Assembly (NCBI GenBank): GCA_963749875.1
Contig: CAVVOX010000002.1
Span: forward strand, 1,612,001 to 1,676,000
DNA length: 64,000 nucleotides
From: JAHQVI01 sp963749875
Lineage (GTDB): Bacteria; Pseudomonadota; Alphaproteobacteria; Rhizobiales; Rhodomicrobiaceae
Reading direction: 5' to 3'
Under the pieces are notes generated by a model. The model made no database searches and had not been told where the DNA came from. It worked only from the letters and a program-made list of their open reading frames with translations. The position numbers and the translations under genes are program-made. Shown here piece by piece: positions 52,897 through 61,172 of this stretch. The first letter of the stretch is position 1; each line of letters begins with the position of its first letter.

Positions 52897-53050
52897 TCCT
52901 GCGACCACAGGGTTGGAATGTGCGCTTTGTCCTGTCCTTTTGTTACCGTTTCGAAGCGGCCTCTGCAAGCAGGAAGGGGTGAACCGGCCTGATGGGGCGG
53001 GCTGGCCAGGTCGCGCTCCCACTCGGTTGCAATTGGTGCAGTGGGCGCGA

Positions 53051-53803
53051 TCAGCCCTGAAAATAGACCGTGACGCCCTGGGCGATATAGACGGCACCGA
53101 TCACCATCACCAGGCGCTGCGTCCAGCTCCGGAACTGAATATCGGTCAAGCGTTCGAGCACGCTGCGGCTCAGCGAGGTTCCCAGAATCGCGACTACGAC
53201 GCAGACTGCCAGAACCGTCGGGCCGACACCGGCACCCGTCCTGCTCGCCAGCTCGCCGAAATAGATCAGCTTGGCGAGATGGGTGATGACCTGGCAGGCG
53301 GCCTTTGTCGCCACCACGACCCGCCGGTCCATCGTGGTGCGTATGAAGAAGATGTCCAGCACCGGCCCTGATACGCCGGAGATCAGCTGCAGCGCGGTGC
53401 CGACGAAGCCGGAGATTTCCGCGCCGCCCCGGCGGTCCGCGCGCGGCGCCAGCCGCTCGGGAACCAGCATCGCCGCAAACGGGATGGCTCCAAGAATGAT
53501 CAGCACGACCGCCCGGTCCGGAACCACCCGCAGGAAGGCGAAAGCGGCGAAGGCGACCAGCAGGCCGCCGGCATAGCGGGCGAAGATCCGCCAATCGACA
53601 TATCGCAGCCAGAGAGCGGCGCGCCAGCCATTGGAGGCCATCTGGGTGACGGCGTGAAGAACCATCGCCGCCGGCACCGGCAGAAAAGCGAGCAGCGCGC
53701 CGATGAGGATCATGCCGCCGGCCATGCCGAAAATCCCTGACAGGAATGACGTGGCCAGCGCGAGTGCCGACAGGGCGAGCATGAGCGAGGTCGAAATCAG
53801 CAT
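53051..53803 (-). CDS. TauE/SafE-family membrane permease
   Basis: A 250-residue protein with about eight membrane segments, of the TauE/SafE sulfite/organo-anion exporter family: FLSGIFGMAGGMILIGALL (~16-34) and the repeated FVGTALQLISGVSGPVLD in the second half are typical. Start uncertain: ATG 53803 (MLISTSLM) begins at the first helix, and ATG 53845 would add 14 residues. Substrate unknown. Confidence 0.8.
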   Translation of the reverse strand: MLISTSLMLALSALALATSFLSGIFGMAGGMILIGALLAFLPVPAAMVLHAVTQMASNGWRAALWLRYVDWRIFARYAGGLLVAFAAFAFLRVVPDRAVVLIILGAIPFAAMLVPERLAPRADRRGGAEISGFVGTALQLISGVSGPVLDIFFIRTTMDRRVVVATKAACQVITHLAKLIYFGELASRTGAGVGPTVLAVCVVVAILGTSLSRSVLERLTDIQFRSWTQRLVMVIGAVYIAQGVTVYFQG

Positions 53804-53950
53804 GAGCGCATTCCAAGGCGCGAGGAAGGAGAGACCGCGGCCCATGCCCGCGTCCGGCGGAGGGCCACGAACGCCTCTACCATATATTGACGTGTTTCTG
53901 CGCCCAGCCCAGCCGGTCGACCGCAACTCCCCCCCCCGGGCGCCACGCCG

Positions 53951-54931
53951 TCAGATACCGACGCGCCCCATCTGGCTCAGCGGATAGCGCGTGCCGGCGA
54001 CGGCATTGGTCGGAACCGCCTCGCCGAGACCGTCCAGCGCATCCTTTGGGATCGCCAGATCGAGCGCCCCGAGATTTTCGTCAAACCGGGCGCTATGCGA
54101 TGTGCCAGGGATCGGCACGATGTCGTCGCCGCGCGAGAGCAGCCAGGCAAGCGCCACCTGGGCGGGCGTGGCATGATACTGCTCGGCCAACGCCTTGACC
54201 GGCGCCACAAGCTTGAGATTGTTGTCGAAATTCTCCGGCGCATAGCGCGGATGCTCGCGGCGACGGTCCTTCTCGGCCAGATCGTCGACGCTGTTGATCT
54301 TGCCGGTCAGATAGCCGCGCCCGAGCGGCGAATAGGCGACGAAGCCGATGCCGAGCTCGCGGCAGGTCGGCAGGATCTCCGCCTCCACATCGCGGGTGAA
54401 CAGCGAATATTCCGACTGCAGCGCCGTGATCGGGTGGACGCCATAGGCGCGGCGAATGGTGTTCGCGCCGGCTTCCGACAGGCCCAGGAAGCGGACCTTG
54501 CCCGCATCGACAAGCTGCGCCATGGCGCCGACCGTCTCCTCCACCGGCACGTCCGGATCGACGCGATGCTGGTAATAGAGATCGATCACATCGACGCCGA
54601 GCCGCTTCAGGCTTTTGTCGCAGGCTTCCAGCACATAGTCGGGGCGGCCGCAGATGGCGGGCGTGCCGTCGGGAAGGCGCAGATTGCCGAATTTGCTCGC
54701 AAGGACGACCTTGTCGCGAATGGGCTTGATCGCCTTGCCGACCAGCTCCTCATTCGTCCCATTGCCATACATGTCGGCGGTGTCGAGGAATACCGCGCCG
54801 CGCTCCGCCGCATGGGCGATTGTCGCCATCGCTGCGGCCGGATCCGGCGTGCCGTAAACCGGTGTCATGCTCATGCAGCCGAGCCCCATGGCCGGAACCT
54901 GAAGGGGCTTTGCCCGGCCAAGCGTACGCAT
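53951..54931 (-). CDS. aldo/keto reductase
   Basis: A 326-residue NADPH-dependent reductase (AKR13/YajO-type). It has GLGCMSMTPVYG near the N-terminus, FLDTADMYGNG with catalytic Asp and Tyr, the ASKFG Lys, and YYQHRVDP with the His. The cofactor region is LSRGDDIVPIPGTS. The ATG at 54931 has a GGAGG that is 13 bases away; a TTG at 54940 has the same GGAGG at the ideal 5 bases and could be the real start, adding three residues. Substrate not determined. Confidence 0.88.
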   Translation of the reverse strand: MRTLGRAKPLQVPAMGLGCMSMTPVYGTPDPAAAMATIAHAAERGAVFLDTADMYGNGTNEELVGKAIKPIRDKVVLASKFGNLRLPDGTPAICGRPDYVLEACDKSLKRLGVDVIDLYYQHRVDPDVPVEETVGAMAQLVDAGKVRFLGLSEAGANTIRRAYGVHPITALQSEYSLFTRDVEAEILPTCRELGIGFVAYSPLGRGYLTGKINSVDDLAEKDRRREHPRYAPENFDNNLKLVAPVKALAEQYHATPAQVALAWLLSRGDDIVPIPGTSHSARFDENLGALDLAIPKDALDGLGEAVPTNAVAGTRYPLSQMGRVGI

Positions 54932-54940
54932 TTGGATCAA

Positions 54941-55411
54941 TTCGGCCTCCCTGGTTGCGATCGGATGGCCGCGCATGAAGCCATTGGATTGACAATATGT
55001 CGCGGCAGTCCGCAAGATACAGACAATCTTGCCAAAATGAAAATTCTGGTGACGGGGCAAGTCAGCGTACCAAATCAATTCGGCATTCAACACCGAATTC
55101 CCGCGCCTATGTTCCTCTCGCCGCCGGGCAATCCACCCATAAACGGGCGGATCAGACCTTCGATGACGGGATCAGCGACAGATCACGCCGCAGACCTTCG
55201 GCATGCGCCCGCAACGGCTTATCCTGGCGCAAGGCCACCGGATTTGATGAGGGACAGACAGGTTGCACTTTTGCCGTTCCTAGAATAGAGAACGCATTGG
55301 AGCACAAATCGTTGCTCCAGCAGAGGAAAAGCTCATGCTCAGCTTTGCCAGCCGGACGGGGCGCGAGGGTGACGCCCCTGAGGGACCGTTCTGCGCAAGA
55401 AAGGGGGACGC
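54941..55411. other. divergent region upstream of the Mrp operon
   Basis: No gene supported. It holds the promoters of the aldo/keto reductase and the Mrp operon. Two hairpins fall in the probable Mrp leader: TGGAGCA/TGCTCCA (55298-55304 with 55313-55319) and GGGGCG/CGCCCC (55358-55363 with 55373-55378). Neither is followed by a T-run. Confidence 0.45.
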
Positions 55412-55885
55412 GTGCGCTATGTCAGCCTAGGCATCCTGCTCTTTATCTTCTGGCTCGCGCTTTCCGGGCATTACACCGCTTTCCTGATCGGCATCGGCGC
55501 GGCCTCCTCGATCCTTTGCGTGCTGATGGCGGCGCGGATGGGAGCGATCGACGCGGAAGGGCATCCCGTTCATCTGTTCGGCAGGGCGCTGACCTATTTT
55601 CCCTGGCTCATCTTAGAAATCTTCAAGTCCGCCTGGGCCGTCACCAAGATCATCATCAACCCGAAGCTGCCCATCTCGCCGACCATGACGGTCGTGACCG
55701 CCAGTCAGCGCACATCGGTCGGAATCGCGGCCTACGCCAATTCGATTACGCTCACGCCGGGGACGATCACCACCAATGTCAGGGGGAATGAGCTGACCGT
55801 GCACGCGATCGTTCGCGAAGGCGCCGCCGATCTCGAAGAGGGCCAGATGGACGCCCGGGTCACGCAATTCGAGGGGAGAGGGTGA
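55412..55885 (+). CDS. mrpE: Mrp antiporter subunit E
   Basis: A 157-residue MrpE/MnhE subunit with two to three N-terminal membrane helices and a cytoplasmic ferredoxin-like C-terminal domain (ANSITLTPGTITTNV is the family signature). The start is GTG with AAGGGGGA upstream. First gene of a ten-gene operon in which every junction overlaps. Order E-F-G first, then DUF4040, B, C and D, is that of the archaeal Mbh/Mbs antiporter module rather than the A-to-G order of Bacillus mrp. Confidence 0.93.
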   Translation: MRYVSLGILLFIFWLALSGHYTAFLIGIGAASSILCVLMAARMGAIDAEGHPVHLFGRALTYFPWLILEIFKSAWAVTKIIINPKLPISPTMTVVTASQRTSVGIAAYANSITLTPGTITTNVRGNELTVHAIVREGAADLEEGQMDARVTQFEGRG

Positions 55886-56166
55886 TGTTCACGGCGGCGG
55901 CGATTGCCATCCTGTTTGCCTTGACGCTCGCCGTGATCCGGGCCATCCGCGGGCCGACGGTTTTCGACCGCGTGCTCGCCGGCAATTCGATCGGCACCCT
56001 TGCGATCCTGCTGCTCGCCGTCGTCGGCTTTCTCAATGGCCGGCCGGAATGGCTCGACGTTGCCCTTACTTACGGGTTTCTGAACGTCATTTCGACGCTC
56101 GCCGTTCTCAAATACTTCCGGCATGGCGATCTTGCCTATGACGCAGAGGAGGACAAGGCGCAGTGA
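55885..56166 (+). CDS. mrpF: Mrp antiporter subunit F
   Basis: A 93-residue MrpF/MnhF subunit with three membrane helices (RAIRGPTVFDRVLAGNSIGT is the family loop). The ATG shares a base with the mrpE stop (TGATG). A small structural part of the antiporter membrane arm. Confidence 0.92.
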   Translation: MFTAAAIAILFALTLAVIRAIRGPTVFDRVLAGNSIGTLAILLLAVVGFLNGRPEWLDVALTYGFLNVISTLAVLKYFRHGDLAYDAEEDKAQ

Positions 56167-56537
56167 CCGGTGTGCTCATCGACATATTGAGCTGGGGGTT
56201 CATCCTTGCCGGAAGCGCGTTCGTGATCGTGGGCGCCATCGGCCTGGTGCGCATGCCGGATCTCTATACGCGCATGCACGCCGCCAGCGTCACCGACACG
56301 GTCGGCGCCGGTCTTCTTCTCGTCGGGCTGATGCTGCAGGCCGGCCTCAGCCTTGTCATGCTGAAGCTGCTGTTCCTCATGGCGCTGTTCTTCTTTATGG
56401 GGCCGGTGGCGACGCACGCTTTGGCGCAGGCCGCGCTGGGTGAGGACGTCAAGCCCTTGCTGCACGAGGATCGCCGCAACCGTCTGAAGGCGAAGGACGC
56501 CGAACCGGATACCGTCACGGCCGAGAAGGGGAATTGA
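56163..56537 (+). CDS. mrpG: Mrp antiporter subunit G
   Basis: A 124-residue MrpG/MnhG subunit with three membrane helices (GAIGLVRMPDLYTRMHAASVTDT is the family signature). The GTG start overlaps the mrpF stop by 4 bases. The C-terminal ~35 residues are charged and extend past the usual domain. Confidence 0.92.
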   Translation: MTGVLIDILSWGFILAGSAFVIVGAIGLVRMPDLYTRMHAASVTDTVGAGLLLVGLMLQAGLSLVMLKLLFLMALFFFMGPVATHALAQAALGEDVKPLLHEDRRNRLKAKDAEPDTVTAEKGN

Positions 56538-57091
56538 TGGAAACCTTCGTCAACGCGGTTCTGTTGACGCTGCTTGCGTTCGCAACGCTCGGCGTCATCT
56601 GGCAGCGCAGCCTGTTCGGGGTGGTCATCCTTGCAGGCATCTACAGCTTTCTCATGGCGAGCGTGCTGATCGTGCTCGACGCCGTCGATGTGGCCATGAC
56701 CGAGGCCTCGGTCGGCGCCGGCATTTCGACGATCGTTCTGCTCGCCACTCTGTTTCTGACCCAATCGCGGGAAAATCCGCGGCCCCGCAACGTCTTGCTG
56801 CCGCTCTTCGTCGCCGCCTCCGTCGGCGCGGCGCTGATCTGGGGAACGTTCAGCCTGCCGCCATTCGGCGTCGCGGACGCGCCGATCCATCAGCACACGG
56901 TGCCTTACTACCTCCATCAATCGATCAACGACACGGGCGTGCCGAACGTCGTCACCGCCGTGCTGGCTGACTATCGTGGCTATGATACGCTCGGCGAGGT
57001 CACGGTGATCTTCACCGCCGGCATCGGCGTGATGGTGCTGCTGAGGGGGCGTCGCCGCCGGGACAAGAAGGGGGGATCCGCCGCATCATGA
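56537..57091 (+). CDS. DUF4040/MbhD-E-like antiporter subunit (C-terminal MrpA equivalent)
   Basis: A 184-residue membrane protein corresponding to the part of MrpA that follows its ND5-like domain. The N-terminal helices with DVAMTEASVGAGISTIV (~53-70) are DUF4040/MbhD; the C-terminal half with DYRGYDTLGEVTVIFTAGIGV (~145-165) is the MbhE/MrpA-tail motif. In Bacillus Mrp these are fused to MrpA; here, as in Mbh, they stand alone. ATG shares a base with the mrpG stop (TGATG); ATGA overlap with the next gene. Confidence 0.85.
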   Translation: METFVNAVLLTLLAFATLGVIWQRSLFGVVILAGIYSFLMASVLIVLDAVDVAMTEASVGAGISTIVLLATLFLTQSRENPRPRNVLLPLFVAASVGAALIWGTFSLPPFGVADAPIHQHTVPYYLHQSINDTGVPNVVTAVLADYRGYDTLGEVTVIFTAGIGVMVLLRGRRRRDKKGGSAAS

Positions 57092-57507
57092 AGCTCGACG
57101 TGATACTCCGGGTCGGCGTCAAGCTGATCCTGCCCTTCCTCTTACTGTTTGCGCTTTACGTTCATTTCCATGGTGATTACGGACCCGGCGGCGGTTTTCA
57201 GGCCGGCGTGATGAGCGCGGCCATGGTCATTCTCTACGGACTGATTTTCGGCATCAAAGCGGCCAAACGCGTCGTGCCGCAGGGCCTGGTCGAGCGCATG
57301 GTCCCGCTCGGCGTGCTGGTCTATCTCAGCGCCGGGATCCCGGCGCTGTTCGAGGGCCACCACTTTCTGGATTACGGCGTGCTTTCGCATGACCCGGTCC
57401 ATGGCCATGAATATGGGATTCTGCTGGTCGAGACAGGGGTGCTGATCACCGTGTCCTCGACCATGACTGCCATCTTCTACGCATTTGCAGAAAGGGGGCG
57501 GTCATGA
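57088..57507 (+). CDS. mrpB: Mrp antiporter subunit B (MnhB)
   Basis: A 139-residue MnhB-domain protein with four membrane helices: YVHFHGDYGPGGGFQAGVM (~24-42) and HEYGILLVETGV are family signatures. Overlaps both neighbours by 4 bases (ATGA). Confidence 0.93.
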   Translation: MKLDVILRVGVKLILPFLLLFALYVHFHGDYGPGGGFQAGVMSAAMVILYGLIFGIKAAKRVVPQGLVERMVPLGVLVYLSAGIPALFEGHHFLDYGVLSHDPVHGHEYGILLVETGVLITVSSTMTAIFYAFAERGRS

Positions 57508-57869
57508 TTGTGCTGGAGGAACTCGTCGCTCGCTATAATTATCTGATCACGATTTTCCTGATGGTCTCCGGGCTCTATATCGTCATCGCCCACGGAAACA
57601 TGATCAAGAAGCTTGTGGGCCTCGCGCTGTTCCAGACCTCCGTCTATCTCCTCTATATCGCGCCCGGCAAGATCATCGGCGGCACCGCGCCGATCGTCGA
57701 TCCGGCCTATAGTGTCTACTCGAACCCGCTGCCCCATGTGCTGATCCTGACTGCAATCGTGGTCGGTGTCGCCACGCTGGCTCTCGGCCTCGCCCTTGTC
57801 GTGCGTATCCATGAGGCATACGGCACGATCGAGGAGGATGAGATCTTTTCCAAGGACGGGGAGATATGA
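57504..57869 (+). CDS. mrpC: Mrp antiporter subunit C
   Basis: A 121-residue NuoK-like subunit with three membrane helices (LYIVIAHGNMIKKLVGLALFQTSV; DPLPHVLILTAIVVGVATLALGLAL pattern, here with NPLPH). ATGA overlaps on both sides. Homologous to complex I subunit NuoK and part of the proton path. Confidence 0.93.
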   Translation: MIVLEELVARYNYLITIFLMVSGLYIVIAHGNMIKKLVGLALFQTSVYLLYIAPGKIIGGTAPIVDPAYSVYSNPLPHVLILTAIVVGVATLALGLALVVRIHEAYGTIEEDEIFSKDGEI

Positions 57870-59362
57870 GCTCGCTCGAGGCCCATCTTCCCATTCTTCA
57901 GGTCCTGGTCCCCCTGGTCGGCGCCCTGCTGACGTCATTTTTCCGGCGCGGCGTCTTCGCATGGGCGCTTGCGCTCCTGGCCTGCTGGGCGTGCTTCGTC
58001 ATAGCAGTCTGGCTGCTTTGGACGGTCATGGCGAGCGGCCAGCCAATCGCCTATGTGATGGGCCCATGGAGCGTACCGCAAGGCATCGAATACCGCGTCG
58101 ATGTCCTGAACGCATTCGTGCTGGTTCTCGTCACCGGCGTCGGCGCGGTGGTCATGCCTTTCGCGAAGAGAAGCGTCGCGCTTGAGGTCGACGAGCACCG
58201 CCAGGCATGGTTCTACACCATGTATCTGCTCTGCCTTGCGGGATTGCTGGGCATCACGGTCTCGGGCGATGCCTTCAACATCTTCGTCTTTCTGGAGATC
58301 TCGTCCCTATCGACCTATGTGCTGATCGCGCTCGGCCGTCATCGCCGCGGCGTGCTCGCCTCCTATCAATATCTGATCGTCGGGACGATGGGCGCGACCT
58401 TCTACGTCATCGGCGTGGGGCTGCTCTATCTGGTCACGGGCAGCCTCAACCTGGCCGACATAGCCAGCCGGCTCGGCGAAGCACCAGTGGAATTCCTCCG
58501 GCCCATCCACGCGGCGCTGGCGTTCCTGATCGTCGGCATCTGCCTGAAGCTGGCGTTGTTCCCGCTGCATGTCTGGTTGCCGAACGCCTATGCCTATGCG
58601 CCCTCGGCTGCGACGGCCTTCCTCGCGGGTACGGCGACCAAGGTTGCAGTCTACCTCCTGATCCGGATCTTTTTCTCGGTATTCGGCTTCTCCATCAGTT
58701 TCGAGGCGCTGCCGGTCGCGGATGTGCTGATGGTGCTCTCGGTCGCCGCAATGTTCCTTGCCTCGCTCAGCGCCGTCTTCGAAAATCACGGCAAGCGCAT
58801 GCTGGCCTATTCCTCTGTGGCGCAGATCGGCTACATCACGCTCGGGATAAGCCTTGCCAACCAGGCCGGGCTCACCGGCAGCATCGTTCATCTGTTCAAT
58901 CACGCGATAACGAAGGCGGGGCTATTCCTTGCACTGGGCGCGGTGTTCTACCAAATCGGCTCGCTGCGCATATCGGATTTCGCAGGGCTTGGCCGCAAGA
59001 TGCCGCTCACCATGGCGACGTTCGTCGTGGGCGGGCTGAGCCTCATCGGCGTGCCCGGCACGGCGGGCTTCATTTCCAAATGGTATCTGGCGCTGGGCGC
59101 GCTGGAGCGGGGCTACTGGCCGCTTCTGTTCCTCATCGTCATCAGCTCGGTGATCGCCATCGTCTATGTCGGACGGGTCGTCGAGGCGGCCTATTTCCGT
59201 GAAACCTCCAGCCGGGCGGCGGAGGCGCGGGAGCAGCCGCTATCCATGCTGGTCCCGACGCTCGTGCTTGCCGCGGCGACGATCTATTTCGGTATCGACA
59301 CGCGCGCGAGCGTCGATGTCGCGGCGACTGCCGCCCGTATGCTGCTGGGAGGGCCCCAATGA
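57866..59362 (+). CDS. mrpD: Mrp antiporter subunit D, first ND5-like subunit
   Basis: A 498-residue proton-conducting antiporter subunit with about 14 membrane segments. The key ionisable residues of this family are present: Glu144 in FVFLEISSLS and Lys228 in ICLKLALFPLH, the pair that carries protons in NuoL/M/N and MrpD. It follows mrpC directly (ATGA), the normal C-D order. First of three ND5/MrpD-type subunits in this operon. Confidence 0.93.
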   Translation: MSSLEAHLPILQVLVPLVGALLTSFFRRGVFAWALALLACWACFVIAVWLLWTVMASGQPIAYVMGPWSVPQGIEYRVDVLNAFVLVLVTGVGAVVMPFAKRSVALEVDEHRQAWFYTMYLLCLAGLLGITVSGDAFNIFVFLEISSLSTYVLIALGRHRRGVLASYQYLIVGTMGATFYVIGVGLLYLVTGSLNLADIASRLGEAPVEFLRPIHAALAFLIVGICLKLALFPLHVWLPNAYAYAPSAATAFLAGTATKVAVYLLIRIFFSVFGFSISFEALPVADVLMVLSVAAMFLASLSAVFENHGKRMLAYSSVAQIGYITLGISLANQAGLTGSIVHLFNHAITKAGLFLALGAVFYQIGSLRISDFAGLGRKMPLTMATFVVGGLSLIGVPGTAGFISKWYLALGALERGYWPLLFLIVISSVIAIVYVGRVVEAAYFRETSSRAAEAREQPLSMLVPTLVLAAATIYFGIDTRASVDVAATAARMLLGGPQ

Positions 59363-60891
59363 TCGCGGCGCTCACTCCGGAAACGCTCGTGCTCGCCGCG
59401 CTGGCCGTGCCGTCCGTGGCGGCGCTCCTGATCCCGCTCTTCCACCGCGCGCCCAATCTGCGCGAGACCGTGACCCTCGCTGCCGCGGCGGCCCTGGCCG
59501 TGATCGTGTGGAGCCTCCTTCCGCACATCCTCGCCGGCGTGCGCCCGGAGGTGAACCTCTTCCGGATTCTGCCCGGTGTGGAGCTGGCGTTCCAGGTCGA
59601 GCCGCTGGGCATGCTGTTCGCCCTGGTTGCCGGCACGCTGTGGCTCATCAACTCGATCTATTCGATCGGCTATATGCGCGGCAATAACGAGCCGAGGCAG
59701 ACCTCCTACTATGTCTGCTTCGCCATCGCCATCGCGGCGACGATGGGCATTGCATTCGCGAAGAACCTGTTCACGCTTTTCGTCTTCTACGAATTGTTGA
59801 CAGTTTCGACCTATCCGCTGGTCACGCATAAGGGCACGCCCGAAGCGATGCGAGGCGGCCGCATCTATCTGCTGCTGCTGCTCGGTACATCGATGGTGCT
59901 GCTGCTGCCGGCCATTATCGCAACCGGTGTATTCGCTGGTACGCTCGACTTCACGCCGGGCGGCATTCTCGCTGGCAAGGCGAGCCCCGCCATCCTCGGA
60001 CTGCTGCTGGCACTTTACGCCTTCGGCATCGGCAAGGCGGCGCTCATGCCGTTCCACTTCTGGCTACCGGCGGCCATGGTCGCGCCGACACCGGTCAGTG
60101 CGCTGTTGCATGCGGTCGCCGTCGTCAAGGCTGGTGTGTTCACTGTGCTGAAGGTCGTAATCTATGTCTTCGGCCTCGACCTGCTCACCAATATGGGCGG
60201 CACCGGCTGGCTGATTTATGTCGCTGCGTTTACGCTGATCGCGGCCTCACTCATCGCGCTGCGGCAGGATAATCTGAAGGCGCGGCTCGCCTATTCGACC
60301 GTCAGCCAGCTCTCTTACATCGTGCTTGGCGCATTATTGGCGAGCACGACGAGCGTCATCGGAGCCGGCATGCATATCGCCATGCATGCGGCGGGCAAGA
60401 TTACGCTGTTCTTCTGCGCTGGTGCGATCTATGTCGCCGCGCATAAGACGGAAGTCAGCGAACTGGACGGAATCGGCTATCGTATGCCGATAACGATGAC
60501 TGCCTTTCTGATCGGGGCTCTTTCCATCATCGGCGTTCCGCCGCTCGGAGGCGCCTGGAGTAAATGGTATCTTGGGCTCGGTGCGATTGACGCAGACCAG
60601 CTCTTTGTTGTTGCCATACTGATGATCAGCTCACTGCTGAATGTCGCCTATCTGCTCTCCATTGTCGGGCGGGCCTTTTTCATATTGCCCAGCAGCGAGC
60701 CTGCTGCGGTGGGAAGCTTGTCGGCTGCCCGGAACGAACAGGGCATTGCCGAAGCGCCTCTCGCCTGTCTCATCGCACTTTGTGCAACGGCCCTCATCAG
60801 TATCGCACTGTTTTTTGCCGCCGGTTCTCTCGAACAGCTTGTCAGGGCCGCGCTTGCAACTCCGCCGCTTCAGGAAGGAATCCAGCAATGA
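59359..60891 (+). CDS. second MrpD/ND5-like proton-conducting subunit
   Basis: A 510-residue homologue of the previous subunit, with Glu145 (FVFYELLTVS) and Lys226 (GIGKAALMPFH), so the proton half-channel residues are retained. About 14 membrane segments. It overlaps the preceding gene and the following small gene by ATGA. Standard seven-gene mrp operons have one MrpD and one MrpA; here the additional ND5-like genes may together replace the missing N-terminal MrpA domain. Confidence 0.88.
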   Translation: MIAALTPETLVLAALAVPSVAALLIPLFHRAPNLRETVTLAAAAALAVIVWSLLPHILAGVRPEVNLFRILPGVELAFQVEPLGMLFALVAGTLWLINSIYSIGYMRGNNEPRQTSYYVCFAIAIAATMGIAFAKNLFTLFVFYELLTVSTYPLVTHKGTPEAMRGGRIYLLLLLGTSMVLLLPAIIATGVFAGTLDFTPGGILAGKASPAILGLLLALYAFGIGKAALMPFHFWLPAAMVAPTPVSALLHAVAVVKAGVFTVLKVVIYVFGLDLLTNMGGTGWLIYVAAFTLIAASLIALRQDNLKARLAYSTVSQLSYIVLGALLASTTSVIGAGMHIAMHAAGKITLFFCAGAIYVAAHKTEVSELDGIGYRMPITMTAFLIGALSIIGVPPLGGAWSKWYLGLGAIDADQLFVVAILMISSLLNVAYLLSIVGRAFFILPSSEPAAVGSLSAARNEQGIAEAPLACLIALCATALISIALFFAAGSLEQLVRAALATPPLQEGIQQ

Positions 60892-61172
60892 CTGATGCGC
60901 AAAATGGAGCGCCGCACGGTCCGGCGCCGGATGAGCCCAAATATTGGCTGGATCACAAGGCGAATGTCGATAAGCTCCTGCGCGGCTTCTACGTCGTCTG
61001 CGCGATTCTGTTCGTGATCGACATCTTCGTCCCCAAGCATGGACTGCTTGCGATCGAACACACCTTCGGCTTCTACGCGATCTACGGCTTCGTCGGCTGC
61101 TCGGCGGTGATCCTGGGCGCCAAGCTCCTCCGCATTCTGGTCATGCGCTCCGAGGGCTATTATGACCGGTGA
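60888..61172 (+). CDS. small two-helix protein of the antiporter operon
   Basis: A 94-residue protein with a polar Pro-rich N-terminus (~1-22) and two predicted membrane helices (FYVVCAILFVIDIFV, FGFYAIYGFVGCSAVILGAKLL). It overlaps its upstream neighbour by 4 bases and its downstream neighbour by 11, so it is a genuine operon member. No named family recognised. Position between two ND5-like subunits suggests a structural subunit of the complex. Confidence 0.75.
   Translation: MTDAQNGAPHGPAPDEPKYWLDHKANVDKLLRGFYVVCAILFVIDIFVPKHGLLAIEHTFGFYAIYGFVGCSAVILGAKLLRILVMRSEGYYDR

Noticed and set aside
54095..55288. 397-codon plus-strand open frame
   Set aside because: Antisense to the aldo/keto reductase for most of its length and continuing into a non-coding gap; no domain.
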